From Ceratothoa steindachneri (Eukaryota; Arthropoda; Malacostraca; Isopoda; Cymothoidae), in contig OZ018321.1 of the NCBI GenBank assembly GCA_963969495.1, positions 195,210,126 to 195,274,125 on the forward strand: a stretch of 64,000 nucleotides of DNA, given 5' to 3'. Of the stretch, positions 30,350 through 43,095 are shown in pieces. Every line of letters begins with the position of its first letter. The first letter of the stretch is position 1. The translations under genes were made by a program, and so were the position numbers. The notes below the pieces were generated by a model, which saw only the letters and a list, made by a program, of their open reading frames with translations, had not been told where the DNA came from and did no database searches.

Positions 30350-32410
30350 AAAGGGGTAGGCAAGGGGCGTTAAACATATGGCCCGTGGGCCGCATCCGGC
30401 CAGCCAGTATACTATTCTAACTAATGACCATTCATTTTTTGTTATTTTATAATTAAAAAATATGACTAAATAAGGATTTTATCATAGCACTCATTTAAAT
30501 TGAAAAGTCTAGTGACAATTAATGATTATATTTAAATCCCTCGATAATAATAGTAAATTAATTAACCTTTCTTGAATTATGTGTGTTTAAGTTTAGAGAT
30601 TTCATCTAAATCATTTTTACCAACACTCGTTCACAAATATCATCTATGAAGTAAATGAAAAATCATTTTGAAATTTCCCTAAATTGTCAATTTACCTGGT
30701 TTCATCTTTTGGCATACCAACACCCTCCTAGGCACATTTTTTTATTCCCCTTTTATAATTTTATGCTAATTAAATACATTTTGAGCTAACCTTCACGCAA
30801 GCGACATATAAATTTTGAAATTTTCTTTTTCCCAGAAAATTAGGAGCAATATCAATCAACATGCTTTGAACCTGTTGGCTGCTCCTATGGTGTGTTACAT
30901 ACTACATGATTTTCTTTAAATAATAGATTTTCTTTTCAGCAATAGGGTACAGGTTTTTTAAAGAAAGATATGTTGTTTTTAATTTGATATAGATAAATTT
31001 AATTTTAGGGATAATTACAAGTTGTACGTGATACTTTAAAATTCTTTTCCGATAATTTCTGAGAATTTTTACGGCACTCTTTCAATCAAATTTTGAATTC
31101 TGTTCTTGTTTATCGCATGCAATGCCACTGAACATGCTGTGGACATCTTTGCCTAAGGTCCTCGGCCTTTTCTAAATTCAAGGGCGTTTTCTATAGTTAA
31201 TACATATACCTTCTTTACAAATATGATATAGACAATTTTGTTTAAACTAATTAGTTTTATGATTTTCATGTACATTTTTTTTCGGGGGGGGGGGTCAATT
31301 CAAAGTAGTATAGGAGGTAGGCCACAAAAACGTTTATACCAATTAATTATATTTCTTGTGCTCACCTGTATATACAATTATTTCCTCAAAATTTATATAA
31401 ATTGTTTTTTTCGCTAAATTTTACTTGTTTACAAGTTATGGTATCTAGAGGTGTTTATTTAACACAAGTGTTATTCTACTTAGGTGGTTCATTCATATAT
31501 TCATTCTTACAACACCTTCGCCTACCATGCGTAAAAAAATAACATGATCAAAAATGTCAAAAAATATATAGTAGAGAGACGCGTATTTGTCCTTCGGAGT
31601 GAAAGGAAGGCCAACATGTTCGATTTGCGATAAGAAAACTGCAGTTACCAAGGATTCCAAGACATTATAAAACTAATCGTAAAGCGGATTTTTAGTGGAA
31701 AGATTCGGGAAGAAAAAATTATCAGAAATTATGAAAAAAAATATCATGAAATATTAAAAAATTATTAAAAATTTGTGAAAATTAATATAATTAATTTCCC
31801 TGCTACAACTGAAACTTGGAAAGGCGCGCTCCACGTCCATGGTGCTCCTGTTAAACTGATGTTCGTATTTAGGTTGTCTTTTGCACCTCTTTAAAATTTC
31901 AAATCTTTTTCACTCATGTATAGGACCCAACAGAGTGTGAAAGATCGTATCAAACGTTCTGAAGTAAATATATTTTGAGAAGTTGTTTTGATAAAAAAAA
32001 AGATCTGTTGAACAAAACTTTTCCGATATATCAATAAATATTTTTGCAGAGTGGTCATATCTGAAAAAAATGAAATATACTATTTAATAATACAAAATCT
32101 TTTCTTGCCTTTTCGATATCTTTTGACGGAAGTAAATATATAACTGATACAGCACAGCATTGCATTTATATTCGTGAGGTTGTTGAAGATATGCGCAGCA
32201 ATGAGGAATATTTGGGTGAGTAAAGCAAAGGAATATTTATTTCGCGCTTGAGTTAAATCGCCGAAAAACTTTGACCTTAGCTTGAATCGGTTTGTAAATT
32301 TAGCTACTGATGAAGCTCCGCGAATGGTAGGTCGTAAAAGGGCTGTTAAAATGAGATTAAAATCAAAGTTTAAAAATTTAGCTAAAGTTTAGGTAAAATC
32401 GCAATTTTAT
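30350..32410 (+). mobile_element. hAT-type transposon remnant (ZMYM6/GTF2IRD2-like transposase)
   Basis: The 5' end near 30355-30405 has GGGGTAGGCAAGGGGCG and GGCCCGTGGGCCGCATCCGG, typical of hAT termini. After about 1.2 kb of AT-rich sequence, a BED-like finger appears near 31600-31660 (FGVKGRPTCSICDKKTAVTK). The transposase body includes DGSKYITDTAQHCIYIREVV (32125-32185), where an Asp corresponds to the first catalytic residue of this lineage. LNRFVNLATDEAPRMVGRKR then follows (32285-32345, with stops), matching the family's LVCLATDGAPAMVG box. Stops and frameshifts abound and the C-terminal dimerisation domain is missing. Confidence 0.7.
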
Positions 32411-33080
32411 TCGTACTCGCGTACTTAATAACGGACGATCTGATAATTATCTCAATGAGATTGATGCGCCGCATAGAGCTTTATTGTAATAAAGTCCTTC
32501 GGTCAAGTACGGCGGCATCTCTTCCCTCTTCAGGAACACTGCCGATGGAGTACTAATATTTCCTATGTGGGTACAAGGGTACAATCAGTCAAAAAGGGAC
32601 ACAGTATCAGTGGTTCGTGTAAAATACGCACAGTACTACACGGACACCCACCAAGGAGGACCGGTACTTAGTGTAGCCGGTCCTCTCAGCCCCTCTCTCT
32701 GTTTCTGTACCATTGATACTCAGATCTCTTTCTCCCATCTCCTCTCTATCTTTCTTCTCCTCTACTACTTTCACAGACTCTTAGAACCCTCCTTTCTGCG
32801 TATGGCACAATGAATAAGGGGCCCTCTGACAAGTTCTGTAATCACAACTATGGAGGTTCTATTGGTGGGCACTGTTACGGATCTAGTATGCTGTAGAGCT
32901 ACAGATAACTCATAAGTCAAGGTGATTCACAAGTTTACATCTCTGATGCAATCAAAAACTTTGGTGTCAGATTTGATAGTCGAGTAATTATGTTTCAATA
33001 CCCACACTTCCCTTGCCTGTCAGTCCGCTATCCAATTTCTCCGAATTTTAAAAAGGATTCGTTGCTATTTCTATTATATA
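32410..33080. other. Spacer with CT-rich tract
   Basis: An inverted motif ACCGGTACTTAGTGTAGCCGGT lies near 32660. CT-rich sequence at 32680-32790 could be a LINE-type tail. A small ORF at 32565-32813 has no recognised motif. Confidence 0.4.
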
Positions 33081-33089
33081 AGTTTTTAT

Positions 33090-33610
33090 TTAACCATTCA
33101 TGCGTTTGTTACATCGCGGCTCGACTATTGCAGCTTCCCTCTTGCTGGTTCCCACACCACTACTCTTCATCCTGTTTAATTTGTGCTGAACTTGCAGCTC
33201 ACTTTTTTTCACAGGCAGGGTCGCTTCTACCCATGTGACACCGATACTTCGCACTCTGCATCGAATCCCCATCAATTCCCACATTACCTTCAAGGTTTTC
33301 TCCTTCCTGCGATAAAACCATTAATGTTATGACTCCCTCTTAGCTCTCTTCTGCTAACACTCTCTCTTTCCATATCTTTCCCTCTCTCTCTCACCTTACT
33401 ACACACACCCCCATTCTCTGTCTTGCTTAACCCACGCGAGCATTGCGATCCGGCGCTGTCCTAGCCTCCAAGCTCCTCGTAGCCGTCTCAGCTCCAAAGG
33501 ACACCACGTCTTCTCGATCTGTGCTCTGAAAGTGTGGAATGCCCGACCCTTTTCATTTGTTCCTGTTCCTTCCTTGGTACCTTCAAGAGTGCTTTGAAGA
33601 GCCATAACTT
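33090..33610 (+). pseudogene. LINE ORF2 C-terminal remnant
   Basis: The plus-strand translation in shifting frames gives SSSRPSQLQRTPRLLDLCSE-like sequence near 33465-33530 followed by a degraded W-x-x-LP tail, as at the end of RTE/CR1-type ORF2. The RT core is absent. Weak evidence. Confidence 0.35.
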
Positions 33611-33770
33611 CTCTCTATTCTGCCGGAGGCCAGACGTTCTGTGAAAGTATGTGACCTTGAAAACATCGGTATAAGAACCTTATTTACTTATCAGTGATTA
33701 TCATTCTGATCTTTATGTGTAGTTAAGCTTAAATATGCAAAGAGTTACTAATTTAGTGATATAATTTACT

Positions 33771-34100
33771 TCATTGATTGAAAGTATTTGCTTGAGCTTT
33801 GGGAACGTGAATGTTTAAAAGAAAATATATATTTCTTTTATCACATTTGTAATCATCCATTCCTTTCTTCGACTCAAGAGAAAAGTACTTCTGTGCTATT
33901 TCTGGATTGAAAAGTGAATTTAAAAAGATTCTCTGATTTAGATAACTTGAAGAATGATTTTCATTCTCTCCTGAAATAAATTTTGTGTCAGCATTGGTGC
34001 CCCGCCTATGTACAGCGAAAGGACACAAAATAGAACGATATATTCCAAGTTCGAAAGTACTTGGAATCCGCCTTTCATTTAATTGTGTGATATTTTGCAT
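33771..34100 (-). CDS. Unidentified 109-codon ORF
   Basis: Begins MQNITQLNERRIPSTFELG. Contains LNSLFNPEIAQKYFSLESKK, which faintly resembles the N-terminal part of hAT/ZBED-type proteins. An 8-bp inverted repeat ATTCCAAG/CTTGGAAT lies within it at 34043-34068. Not convincing as a gene. Confidence 0.2.
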   Translation of the reverse strand: MQNITQLNERRIPSTFELGIYRSILCPFAVHRRGTNADTKFISGENENHSSSYLNQRIFLNSLFNPEIAQKYFSLESKKGMDDYKCDKRNIYFLLNIHVPKAQANTFNQ

Positions 34101-34131
34101 TTATTGCTCTACTCACGCGCTACTTTGTGAG

Positions 34132-34137
<6 letters not shown>

Positions 34138-34182
<45 letters not shown>
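34138..34182. repeat. (TA)n microsatellite
   Basis: About 45 bp; flanks CTAATA and TATTAG are symmetric. Confidence 0.97.
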
Positions 34183-34185
<3 letters not shown>

Positions 34186-34439
34186 GAGATACAGGTGATC
34201 CCTCAAAACGGGCTTGCACAATTTTTTGTGATATATCATTCACTAATCACCCTTACTTTAAAGGACATGACAGATGTAACGCCTGTGAACACAACTAGAT
34301 TTCAATGGGGGGGCTCCAGCAAAGAATATACTAGTCAAACATTACTACAAGAGAGGCTCGTTCAATAAAGTGCAGGACAGTTTCGTGTATCAGTTCTAAT
34401 GTGAACCCCTCCCCCCCCCCAAAAAAGCAGAATTCAGGA

Positions 34440-35400
34440 CTGAGTGGATCACTTCGAGAACTATGGGACAGTTATGAACATCAATGCAGCCAGTGATAAC
34501 CATCCAAGCAATTCAGCACGCCCAAGGAAGCGTACAGCTGAGCTGGTCGAGGGCGCGAGAGAGTCAGTTCAGCAGAGTACAAAACGCTTTGTGCAAAAGC
34601 GAAGTCATTCCCTCGGTATATCCCGTGAAACTTGAAGGAAAGTATGAGTAATGGATGTAAAGGCCTACCCATACAGAATACATATGAATCAGACCCTTAC
34701 AGCCTCTGACAAGGAGCAGAGAAAGACTATGGCAGTCAAGATACTGGAGAAGATTCAGGAGACCCAAACGTTCCTTAACCTCCTTTGGACCTCAGATGAA
34801 GCTCGCTTCCATCTTGAAGGAAAGGTAAACTCAAAAACAAATATCCTCTGGGGGATCTCCAGCCCAAATGAGGCAGCCACCAAGCCACTACACTCCACTA
34901 AGTGCACGATGTGGACTGCAATCTCAGCCAGAGGCATCATCGGATCATTCTTCTTCGAGGAATCTGGCGCGACAGTGACAGTCACCAAGGTGCGGTATGT
35001 TGAGGTCCCCGAAAACTTTAAGAGCTAGCTGCATACCCTGCTCCCGTCGCTTGTGGGGTAGTTCTGGTTCCAGCAAGATGGATCAAGCTCTCACACCTCC
35101 TACCTGTTGCGAGATTAGCTGAAAGAGAACTTTGATGGCCGTGTGATCAGTCTCAAGACTGATTTTGAGTGAGCACCTCACAGCCCAGATCTTAGCACCC
35201 TAGATTTCTTTCTTTGGGGCTACCTTAAACACATAGTGTACGCAGGGAGACACAGGACCATCACGGAACTCAAGGAATCCATCAGGGAGGAGATCAGAGC
35301 CATGAGTCGGTCGGTTTGTAAGTACGTCATGGACAACTTTGTGCTGCGCTTCAAGAAATGCACAGAGGTAAATAAAGGGCATCTCGAACACGTGCTCTAG
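34440..35400 (+). pseudogene. mariner/Tc1-superfamily transposase
   Basis: A single frame is largely preserved from about 34640 to the stop at 35398. MDVKAYPYRIHMNQTLTASD leads to LWTSDEARFHLEG (first Asp, SDEA box), then MWTAISARGIIGSFFFEESG and FWFQQDGSSSHTS (second Asp). PHSPDLSTLDFFLWGYLKH is the third-residue box, followed by RTITELKESIREEIRA and a basic C-terminus. The frame is interrupted by four stops (three TAG, one TGA); the TGA replaces the Trp that normally starts the W-x-x-x-SPDL box. The N-terminal HTH (34440-34640) is frameshifted. Architecture is that of IS630/Tc1/mariner proteins related to SETMAR-like arthropod copies. TIRs not found. Confidence 0.85.
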
Positions 35401-35402
35401 AA

Positions 35403-36460
35403 TAAAGAAGAAAAGTACAAAAACTCTTCTTTTTTGCTGAAAATTTCGATTTATTAAAATGGTTAAATAATTATCATATTTGCCTAAAAAATGGGGTTAA
35501 TGCCGTTATAATTTGGATTAAGATTAAGAATTCCCCCATTCGGTCCTTATCAACCCATTTTGATTAAGAAGTAAGTCAAGCTCCTTAATGATTGCAGGTA
35601 TTGCAACCTCTGTTTTGAGTTTTATTATTGGAGCAATTGCTTCTCATTGATCCTTGATTGATTGCAGTCGCACGATGAATATGCAGTATAATTGATTTGC
35701 AAACGGATTATTCGCAACAAGCATTTTTCTTAATTTGAAAATTAATTTGAGCATGAAGCTTGTTTTCCTGTATGTAAAGTTTATTTAAATCGGAATAATT
35801 TTGAATGGTTAAAAAGGGTTTAACATCATTTTGGATGCTACATGAGAGGAAATTAAATACTTGGAAAACTCGTTGAGACAATTAAGTTGCGGTTTTGACT
35901 CGAGATTTTTCTTTAACAATACCCTAGAGTGGCCGATTATTTAATTGAGAATGGAGTTGTTTAAGGTGAATGCCAAGTTATTAAATCTACTGGATTGTCA
36001 CGGATATTAACTTAATCATATGGTACGCTTTTTTTCTCTATTTTGTTGAAAGCTATTCCATAGTGAGTTTAATATCTTGAAGATGATTCTGTATTAAGTT
36101 TTATTTTTTTTTTTAATTTAGTAATATCGTTAAGGAGCCATGACAAAAAATATTTGAGCCTCAACTAGGATCTCAATAGATTTGAAAGAGTGACGAGTAG
36201 GAATCGAGGAAAAGAGAAAGAGTTTTGAATGCCAAAACTACGCTGAGCAACTCGAGCGACAGAAGGGATCTTCCTGATATAAGCTCTACTATAAATTTGG
36301 AAATAATAATGTGAGATTTATTTTGAAAGCTATAATAGATAACAATTCCATAACAAGCCTGTTCGCATTGCAAAAAAAATATGAGTTTGGTTTTATTATC
36401 GTTCTCTTAGGCGAAATGCGGAATTTTTACATCTCCAACCTCATCAACTAATTCAGAGCG
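35403..36460. other. AT-rich spacer
   Basis: No gene or repeat recognised. Confidence 0.5.
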
Positions 36461-36469
36461 AAGTGATTT

Positions 36470-36763
36470 CTATGTCTTAATCCCTTTCTCACGCACGTCA
36501 CTGTCCCTTTCCACCTTTTGCGACCACAGATTCGTCATCAAGAGCCGGTCTCTAATAGTCACGGGCACGAAAAGCCTCGATCGATCGAAAACCTTAGAGA
36601 TATGAGAGATAATATTCCACTTAATTTTGACAACGAAATCGAACTCAGGGGAGGTCACCTGGAGACACTCATTCTCCACCTAGTAATGATAACCGAGAAT
36701 TGGTTCGAGATCTTTATCATATTCCTCGGGCTTTTTGTCTTCTTTGAATTGGCTTTTAAATGA
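36470..36763. other. Unidentified coding-like segment
   Basis: Both strands are open: plus RPQIRHQEPVSNSHGHEKPR with a hydrophobic tail FEIFIIFLGLFVFFELAF, minus SKVFDRSRLFVPVTIRDRLL. Neither is recognised. The palindrome TCGATCGATCGA-like core near 36577 contributes to the two open frames. Confidence 0.2.
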
Positions 36764-37105
36764 TGGATGGTTCAAGATACACGTCCTTAGTTCAAAGATA
36801 CTCTCGTTTGATTTAAAAAGATTTCTCTGAGAATCTCGTTGTCAAAACGCGTAACTCTCGGATTGTCAGCGTAAAAAAAAATGAGAACAAAGGTTGTTTT
36901 GGTAAGACTGAAGTGATATTGTATAATATAGTTTAAGATTAAGAGGAATGTAGTTAGCCCAAGTAATGTCGAAAAAAAGAAATACGTATGTAACAAGTCT
37001 GCCGTTCTTTACCTAGAAAAATTACAGCCTGGTTTTATCCGTTTGTAATTTTAATTTTATTTGAAGGAAAGCTATTTTAATGTCGGAGAGGATAACATAT
37101 GTTTG

Positions 37106-37181
37106 ATCAAAAACTACAAAGAAGGGTAACTAGGTAATAAAGTTTATTGCCTACTCACCCTTCGTTGTAGTTTTCGATCAA
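37106..37181. repeat. Imperfect hairpin, 35-bp arms
   Basis: Arms GATCAAAAACTACAAAGAAG... and ...CTTCGTTGTAGTTTTCGATC are inverted copies with about five mismatches and a very short loop. A second inverted pair, TTTCCTTTATAATT/AATTATAAAGGAAA, lies at 37185-37252. Confidence 0.85.
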
Positions 37182-37259
37182 TTTCCTTTATAATTTCCTT
37201 TATGCTGGCTGTTATCAATTTCTTTTAAAAGTGGAATTATAAAGGAAATTAGTACTTAG

Positions 37260-39340
37260 GACCAAGTAATTAGAGAAGGCTCAAAAGTCGAGTGAAGGTG
37301 TAAAATACATAGAACTCAACGAGGGAATTTTAACCGAAAAAGACGACCCCTTCTCAACCAAAGGAAATTAACCGATTAATTAGAGAGCATTGTTTACTAT
37401 TGTTTTCAATTTTAAAATCCTAAATTACTTTTGCAACTTTTTTAACTTTTATGCTTTTGATTAAAAGGCTGAACTAAAGTACTGGTTGATTTAAAATCAA
37501 TTTATGAAAATATTCAACAGAAAAAGAAAAAGGAGAAAAAAATTCGGTTAATAATTTTCTAGTTTGAAAAAAGTGATTTTTCCTCTTGAGTAGAGTTTTT
37601 CCAAAGTGATTCTTAACTGCCAAATTCAACTCATTAATTTAGATTAGTTGATTAACTCAAGTGAGAGAAAAATACGGATCTTAAGAGTGGAAAAAAATTG
37701 TTTGTTTGTTGATGTTTTGAATTAGTTTAAATTGTCTTTTAACGTTTGATCCAGAAATACTTACAAACAGTATTCTCGTAAATAAGTTGGAAATGTCAAT
37801 AGAACTTCAATTAAACTTGCCCGGAGAGCGCCTTAAAAATACCTTATCTTTACTTGGTTTGAATCACTAGTAAAAATAAAAGAAACTTTAAGGAGAAGAG
37901 AAAAATTGAGGATTTATACTGAGGCAAAGAGAAAAGATAGGTTCAGAGAGTTAGAACTGTCTGCTTCAAAATGAATTAGCTGCATGACGTCATAGAGATG
38001 TATGTGGATATTTTGGGATTGTCCACGAATTCATTCGAGATGGAACCTTCTAGATCAACCTGTATGTGACTTCTCCCACCAAGCTGTGATACAGACGCGT
38101 TCTCTAGACAAATTGAGTCATAATTTGTCGATCAAGTACAGCGTCCTGTGAACAGGTGCAGATCGCCGCAGACGAGATGAACGAAAAGAAAATGATCAAA
38201 GGGAAATTTTAAGACATCAAAGAATTTAGCATACGAAGTGCGAGGAAATTTTATGCCTTAAACCGACCCTCGAACCCAAATAACACTTTCACCAGTTATG
38301 AGTTAAACGGTCTCGTAGTTAAACGGTCTCAAGCAAACCTCTTAAAAGACTCGTTTTAAGGGATGGCAATACATTTAGGGATGTATGTGTGCACACTTTT
38401 TGTGTGGACGGAAAAGAATAACAAAGGATATAATAAATACGAAGAGGGTGGAGTATGGGAAGGGATTGTCGATCCCTCGATCGCTTAATTTGGGACGCTA
38501 GCGTTGACAGGAAGCTGGCCATTAAACCTGACCAGCATCGGCAGATTTAGGCTCGTCTTCCTTTGCCCTCAGACCCTACTCATTGGCGAGCTTCCTCCGA
38601 AAATTGGGATGTGGGGAAAGGGGGAGGGATGATGGAGTGGAGAGGTAAGGGAAGTTGTAATAAAGTCTGGGTTCCCCTTTTCCTCCCAGATCTATAAGAG
38701 CTTACTTTCTATTTGGGATCGTGGGGTTTATTTTGAAAGTTGAATCAAATAAGGGACTTTCCGTCTTAAATAATAAAAAGATTGAAAAGTTTGCATATTT
38801 ATATGTCATTGCAAGAGAACAAAATACAATTGGTAGCGAACGAAACATTATGACATCATGCTTGAGCAAAATTTAATTTTCACCGCTTGAGCGAAATATT
38901 TGAAAAAAGGCAATAGAGTGGCCATTGCAATGAGGATTTAATATTTTGGTTAGGTTAAGTTAACTTTTAACCTAACCTAAACCTACCATCCGAGGTTATG
39001 AAAACGTCCTTGAGGACTTCCAATGTCAAAAATAACGAACACTATTTTTTCATGGCAAGAATATCGACACCCTAAATTCCCTCATCAATAACACTGGCTG
39101 GCCTGCGGTTCAAAACTTTTTTTAATGGTCAAGGATTTACAACTGATTTAGGATCCTTTTTTCGTGCTGAATTAAAAAATATCATTCATTTTCGGTCAAG
39201 TTTGGTTTCTAAGATGCACTCGATTTTTATTACAGCATATTTTTCCCAAATGGCGCTATCATCCAAGCGTATATGGGCTTGGTTTTTGCCATAGCTGCTC
39301 ATGGGTTACCTTAAATAACTAGTTATTCTTTCCCTTTTCA
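37260..39340. other. AT-rich spacer
   Basis: No gene seen. Contains a 16-bp direct duplication (AGTTAAACGGTCTC near 38302 and 38318) and TTAGG-like motifs at 38948-38986. Confidence 0.5.
38948..38986. repeat. Short inverted TTAGG-like motifs
   Basis: GGTTAGGTTAAG and TTAACCTAACCTAAACCTA face each other around GTTAAC. TTAGG is the arthropod telomere unit; here only a few diverged units occur. Confidence 0.5.
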
Positions 39341-39347
39341 TGTCTAG

Positions 39348-40590
39348 TTGTGCAGTACGATGGATCGGAAGTGTAAGAACCATACTAACCATTTTTTTTT
39401 CATCTGCGGACACGTGGTTCTTCCAGACCGTCAAGCGAAAATCACGGATTTTGTGAAGAAGGCTTATTACGCTTATTTTGGAGTCAAACTAGGGGACCAG
39501 GATAAGGCATTTTCTTGCCACAGGAACAACGTTCTATTGGTATCGGGAACGCGAGAACGAATTCAGAAAATTCTTTATGTTCGATGAAGCGTCTTCACTG
39601 ATCTACTGTAACAATATTGCTGAACTGATGAAATTAATGGGTATGAAGTATGTTACCATGGAATGGTGACTTTTTATTGACTCGTCTAACAGAGGTCTCA
39701 AGGCAGTTCTTCTAAATAACGGAAATAAGGTTTCATCAAACCCTGTTGGACACTCGGCTGAAATGAAAGAATCTCACAACAGTATGGAACGTCTGTTGTC
39801 TGCTCTCAATTACGAGGAACATAAAAGGTTGATTTGTTGATATCTTATAGTTGTTGCACTCATCCTAGGACTTTAAGGTGGGTACACAAAGTATCCATGC
39901 TTTTTGTGCTTGTGGGATAGTCGGGCTGACGACCAACATTATGTCAGACAAGAGTGGCCATCAAGACAAAGATTAGAACCCATGTCACACAATGTTCTGT
40001 CCCACCCTCTGGTTGAGCCGAGCAAGGTGTTACTTTCACCCCTACATATCAAACTCGGCCTAATGAAGAACTTTGTAAAAGCACTGGACAGGGAAGGTGG
40101 AGGATTTGTCTTCCTCCACCACAAGTTCAAACGAATCAGCATGGAGAAGCTTAGGGCAGGGATATTTGATGGTCCTCAGATAAGAGAACTCATAAAAGAC
40201 TAGTTTTGATGATCCATTAAATCCTACTAAAGACTCTGCCTGGCTGTCGCTTAAGTTAGTCATTGCAAACTTCATTGGTAACCACAAAAGTCCTCAATAC
40301 CAGAAGATGGTTGATGACTTAATAGAGAATTTCCGCAAACTTGGTGCGCCTATGTCAGTGAAAATGCACTTTCTTCGGTCCCATCTGGACTATTTTCCAG
40401 AAAATTTCAGCCTTCCGTGAAGAACAGGGTGAGCGCTTTCACCAAGATATCCATGTCATGGAGAAACGCTATCAAGGCCAGTGGAATGTGAACTTTCGGG
40501 CCGACTACTGTTGGTGCCTTAAAAGGGATGTGGTGTCTGCTCGGCACAATCGGAGGACACGGAAGAGACCATTCATCCATGAGTAGCTTA
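39348..40590 (+). pseudogene. Unnamed transposase-like family U1, copy 2
   Basis: It preserves the N-terminus missing from copy 1: CKNHTNHFFFICGH (Cys pairs), KITDFVKKAYYAYFGVKLGD and QDK. A deletion follows to the middle (FMFDEASSLIYCNNIAELMK), then LFIDSSNRGLKAVLLNNGNK, GGYTKYPCFLCLWDSRADDQ, LSPLHIKLGLMKNFVKALDR and GIFDGPQIRELIKD. The C-terminus has VKMHFLRSHLDYFPENFS, EEQGERFHQDIHVMEKRYQG and ADYCWCLKRD, stop near 40582. It shares all main blocks with copy 1, often at about 60 percent identity by eye. Stops in the GDLKV region (ICxYLIV) and frameshifts disable it. Confidence 0.7.
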
Positions 40591-40599
40591 TTTTGTGCA

Positions 40600-40960
40600 T
40601 TGTACTATTCATGCTATCTATTAAAAATATTTTTTAAGCCTTCTGTGAGTAAATCGGTCCAATATTTGACATTATGTGTTTCATTCACAACAAATATTTG
40701 GAAATATAGGAGTTTTTGGTACGTGCTCATATTTCAAAAACCTGACCTGATTGGGTAAAATGAGCAAAAAACTGAACCAAAATCAGGTATTATATATTTG
40801 ACCTTGAAAACAAAGCAGACCAGTGTAATATGCACCTCTGCAGGTGTTGGGTTCCCTATTCTTCACATGACCCCGAAATTTTAATGAAATAAAAAAAATG
40901 AAAGCTCCAGTAAAGTTTGCATACTTATGAATCTTTATAAAAGAATGAATATATCATTTT
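40600..40960. other. AT-rich spacer
   Basis: No gene recognised. Confidence 0.5.
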
Positions 40961-41009
40961 ATTTTCAGCAGTAAACAATAAATTGTTGGTACGAATGAAT
41001 ATAAAATAC

Positions 41010-41150
41010 TCATATTTGGCAACGTCGCGGTACCGGGTTCGATCCCGGCAAGATCGGACGCAAACGTCAGCGCACGGAGAGATCTGGCAACCGACTGGTG
41101 GACGCGCTGCGCTCAGCCCTGTATTCGGGTGGGTAGATCTTACACTTCTA
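41010..41150 (+). mobile_element. tRNA-like SINE-type fragment
   Basis: GGGTTCGATCCCGG at 41035-41048 is a strong RNA polymerase III B box, preceded by CGTCGCGGTACC. It continues into a GC-rich stretch (41050-41130) unlike its surroundings. A weaker relative occurs at 44155-44195 (GAGCGGACAAAAACATCC...GAGAGAT). No complete tRNA fold. Confidence 0.4.
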
Positions 41151-42560
41151 ATCACACATATACTCAATTACAACACTGCTTTCTTTTCGCTCCCGTCTTT
41201 GTAACACAACACACACACTCTCTCTCTCTCTGTTCCAAGGAATCCTGCCGATGGGTATCTATATCCACGTACCTCTGACGCGGAACAGATCCCTCTCCCC
41301 ACGAGGTTACGAAGGCTTTCACCTGAACGCTGTTTGGTGTCAAAACATAATACTTCCTGTCACCTCTCCCCAAAACTGGACCAGTAGTCTAGTGCCCTCG
41401 GAATTACCAGCGATTGTCATACTGACTTTATTTCTATTTCATTATCCGGTCGCGAACCATCTTGATAAAGGAGGTTTGGTGAACTACAAATATTACCATT
41501 ATTACTACTCAAATTTGTTCAAGTAGGGGGTCTTTGGCGAGACTATGGCGGAGACAATCAGAGCAATATGGTACGCCTCCTTAAAAATAAATGAAAATTA
41601 ATGGAGCCAAATGATTGTATAACTAGTAATGGCAGAAAAAAACACTTTTTTTCATGCAATACATTCGAAGCAATTCCGCAAACACCAGCTATATATTTAA
41701 TGATATCAATTTAGTTATATATAAATGATGAATTACTCTATTATAATATATATTTTTTTTTGGGGGGGGGGCGTGCAGTGTAATGGTGCAATTAATGAGA
41801 GATACTTTGAGATAAAAAATGCCGTTGGATGGTATATATGGGTGCCCCAAATGTCTAGACACATAGAAAATATCACAATGGTCTCTTCGTTCACCAGACA
41901 TTACACTCTGTTGACTACTTCTCCTGGAAGAGAATAAATGAACGGGGCATCATAAATGAATGCGCTCAAATTGACGCAAATTGGGAGTTAATGCATCGGG
42001 ATCACTTTGGTCAATCTTACAAAGTGCATATTTTCTTTATTGAAAATATGCATTTTGCCTCTGTCCAGACATTGGGGACACCTGTAGAATACGGAAAGCT
42101 CCCTATTGAATTTTTGCCTGCGAAGGTTTGATCTCCCTCGAGATGAAGTTATTGCGAAAGTGAATGTATTGAACCCAAATATAAAGTGTGATCCCAGATT
42201 ATCTCTATCTTCATAATATAGTGGCTATTCATTTTCACTCATTATACCACGAAGTAAATTGAAGGACACACGATACACGCAGGGAAAAGAGAAACAACAC
42301 GGGAAAGCGAAGCTTTGTTTGAATCACTGAAACTCCTCAGGTTTTCTTAAGAGAATGATAGGGACATTTGGATTTATAAAGGCCTGAAATGTCACATAAC
42401 CAAGAGTTATCAGTTCTGTTTGATAATAATAGACTTAGAGCATCTAAAGCAAAGTGTAACTTCTTTTCAAGTATTCGCTTAACCTCCATACACACCTGGT
42501 TGGAAGATTAATAAAGTAAGACACAGTACGCATATGTTAATAACATCATTACCTAGTTTC
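41150..42560. other. Spacer, no recognised gene
   Basis: Contains (CA)n/(CT)n at 41205-41235 and a G11-type run near 41761. Open frames here lack motifs. Confidence 0.45.
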
Positions 42561-42562
42561 AG

Positions 42563-42565
<3 letters not shown>

Positions 42566-42645
<80 letters not shown>
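42566..42645. repeat. (TA)n microsatellite
   Basis: About 80 bp. Immediately right is an 8-bp inverted repeat TGAACCTC/GAGGTTCA (42653-42683). Confidence 0.97.
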
Positions 42646-42648
<3 letters not shown>

Positions 42649-42734
42649 GTAAATGAACCTCAAAAAGATCCCTTGGAGGTTCATAGCTTAAGGAGATACT
42701 AGGTTTTATAGGGTAACGCTTTTGGCGAACTAAA

Positions 42735-43002
42735 TCACTGTCCCGGCGGCTTAACGACAGAGTATCTGACCGGGAATCAGCAGACCCGGGTTCGAGTCCC
42801 AGCCAGGAATTTCAAACTTTTTTCCACTGGCGTTATTTCTGTCATCTCAGTAAGGATTGCCTTCATTGTGCCGCCCTCTGCTCTATATAGTCTGCAATAC
42901 AAGGCTTCTGCATCTTTCTTTATGTCCTCAAAAGAGTTTTGAAAGGCAGAAAATAAATTTGGCGAAAGCCCTGTGGTAGTTGTTACAACCCGCAGAACTT
43001 TC

Positions 43003-43008
<6 letters not shown>
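42735..43008 (+). mobile_element. tRNA-derived SINE
   Basis: The tRNA-like head has a GGCTTAACGACAGAG A-box region (42748-42762) and CCGGGTTCGAGTCCC B box (42786-42800). The clover-leaf remnant is bounded by CCCGGCGG and CCAGCCAGGAA. A roughly 200-bp unrelated body follows with GTTGTTACAACCCGCAGAAC near its end, then (TA)n. It is headed by a Pol III promoter like an active SINE would be, but the tRNA fold is not perfect, so it is not called a tRNA gene. Confidence 0.65.
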
Positions 43009-43082
<74 letters not shown>

Positions 43083-43095
43083 TTATATTTATATT

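Noticed and set aside
38948..38986. Interstitial telomere array
   Set aside because: Only a few diverged TTAGG-like units, in opposite orientations; kept as a minor repeat.
42741..42808. Functional tRNA gene
   Set aside because: The B box is good but the acceptor and anticodon arms do not pair properly, and it continues into a SINE-like body.
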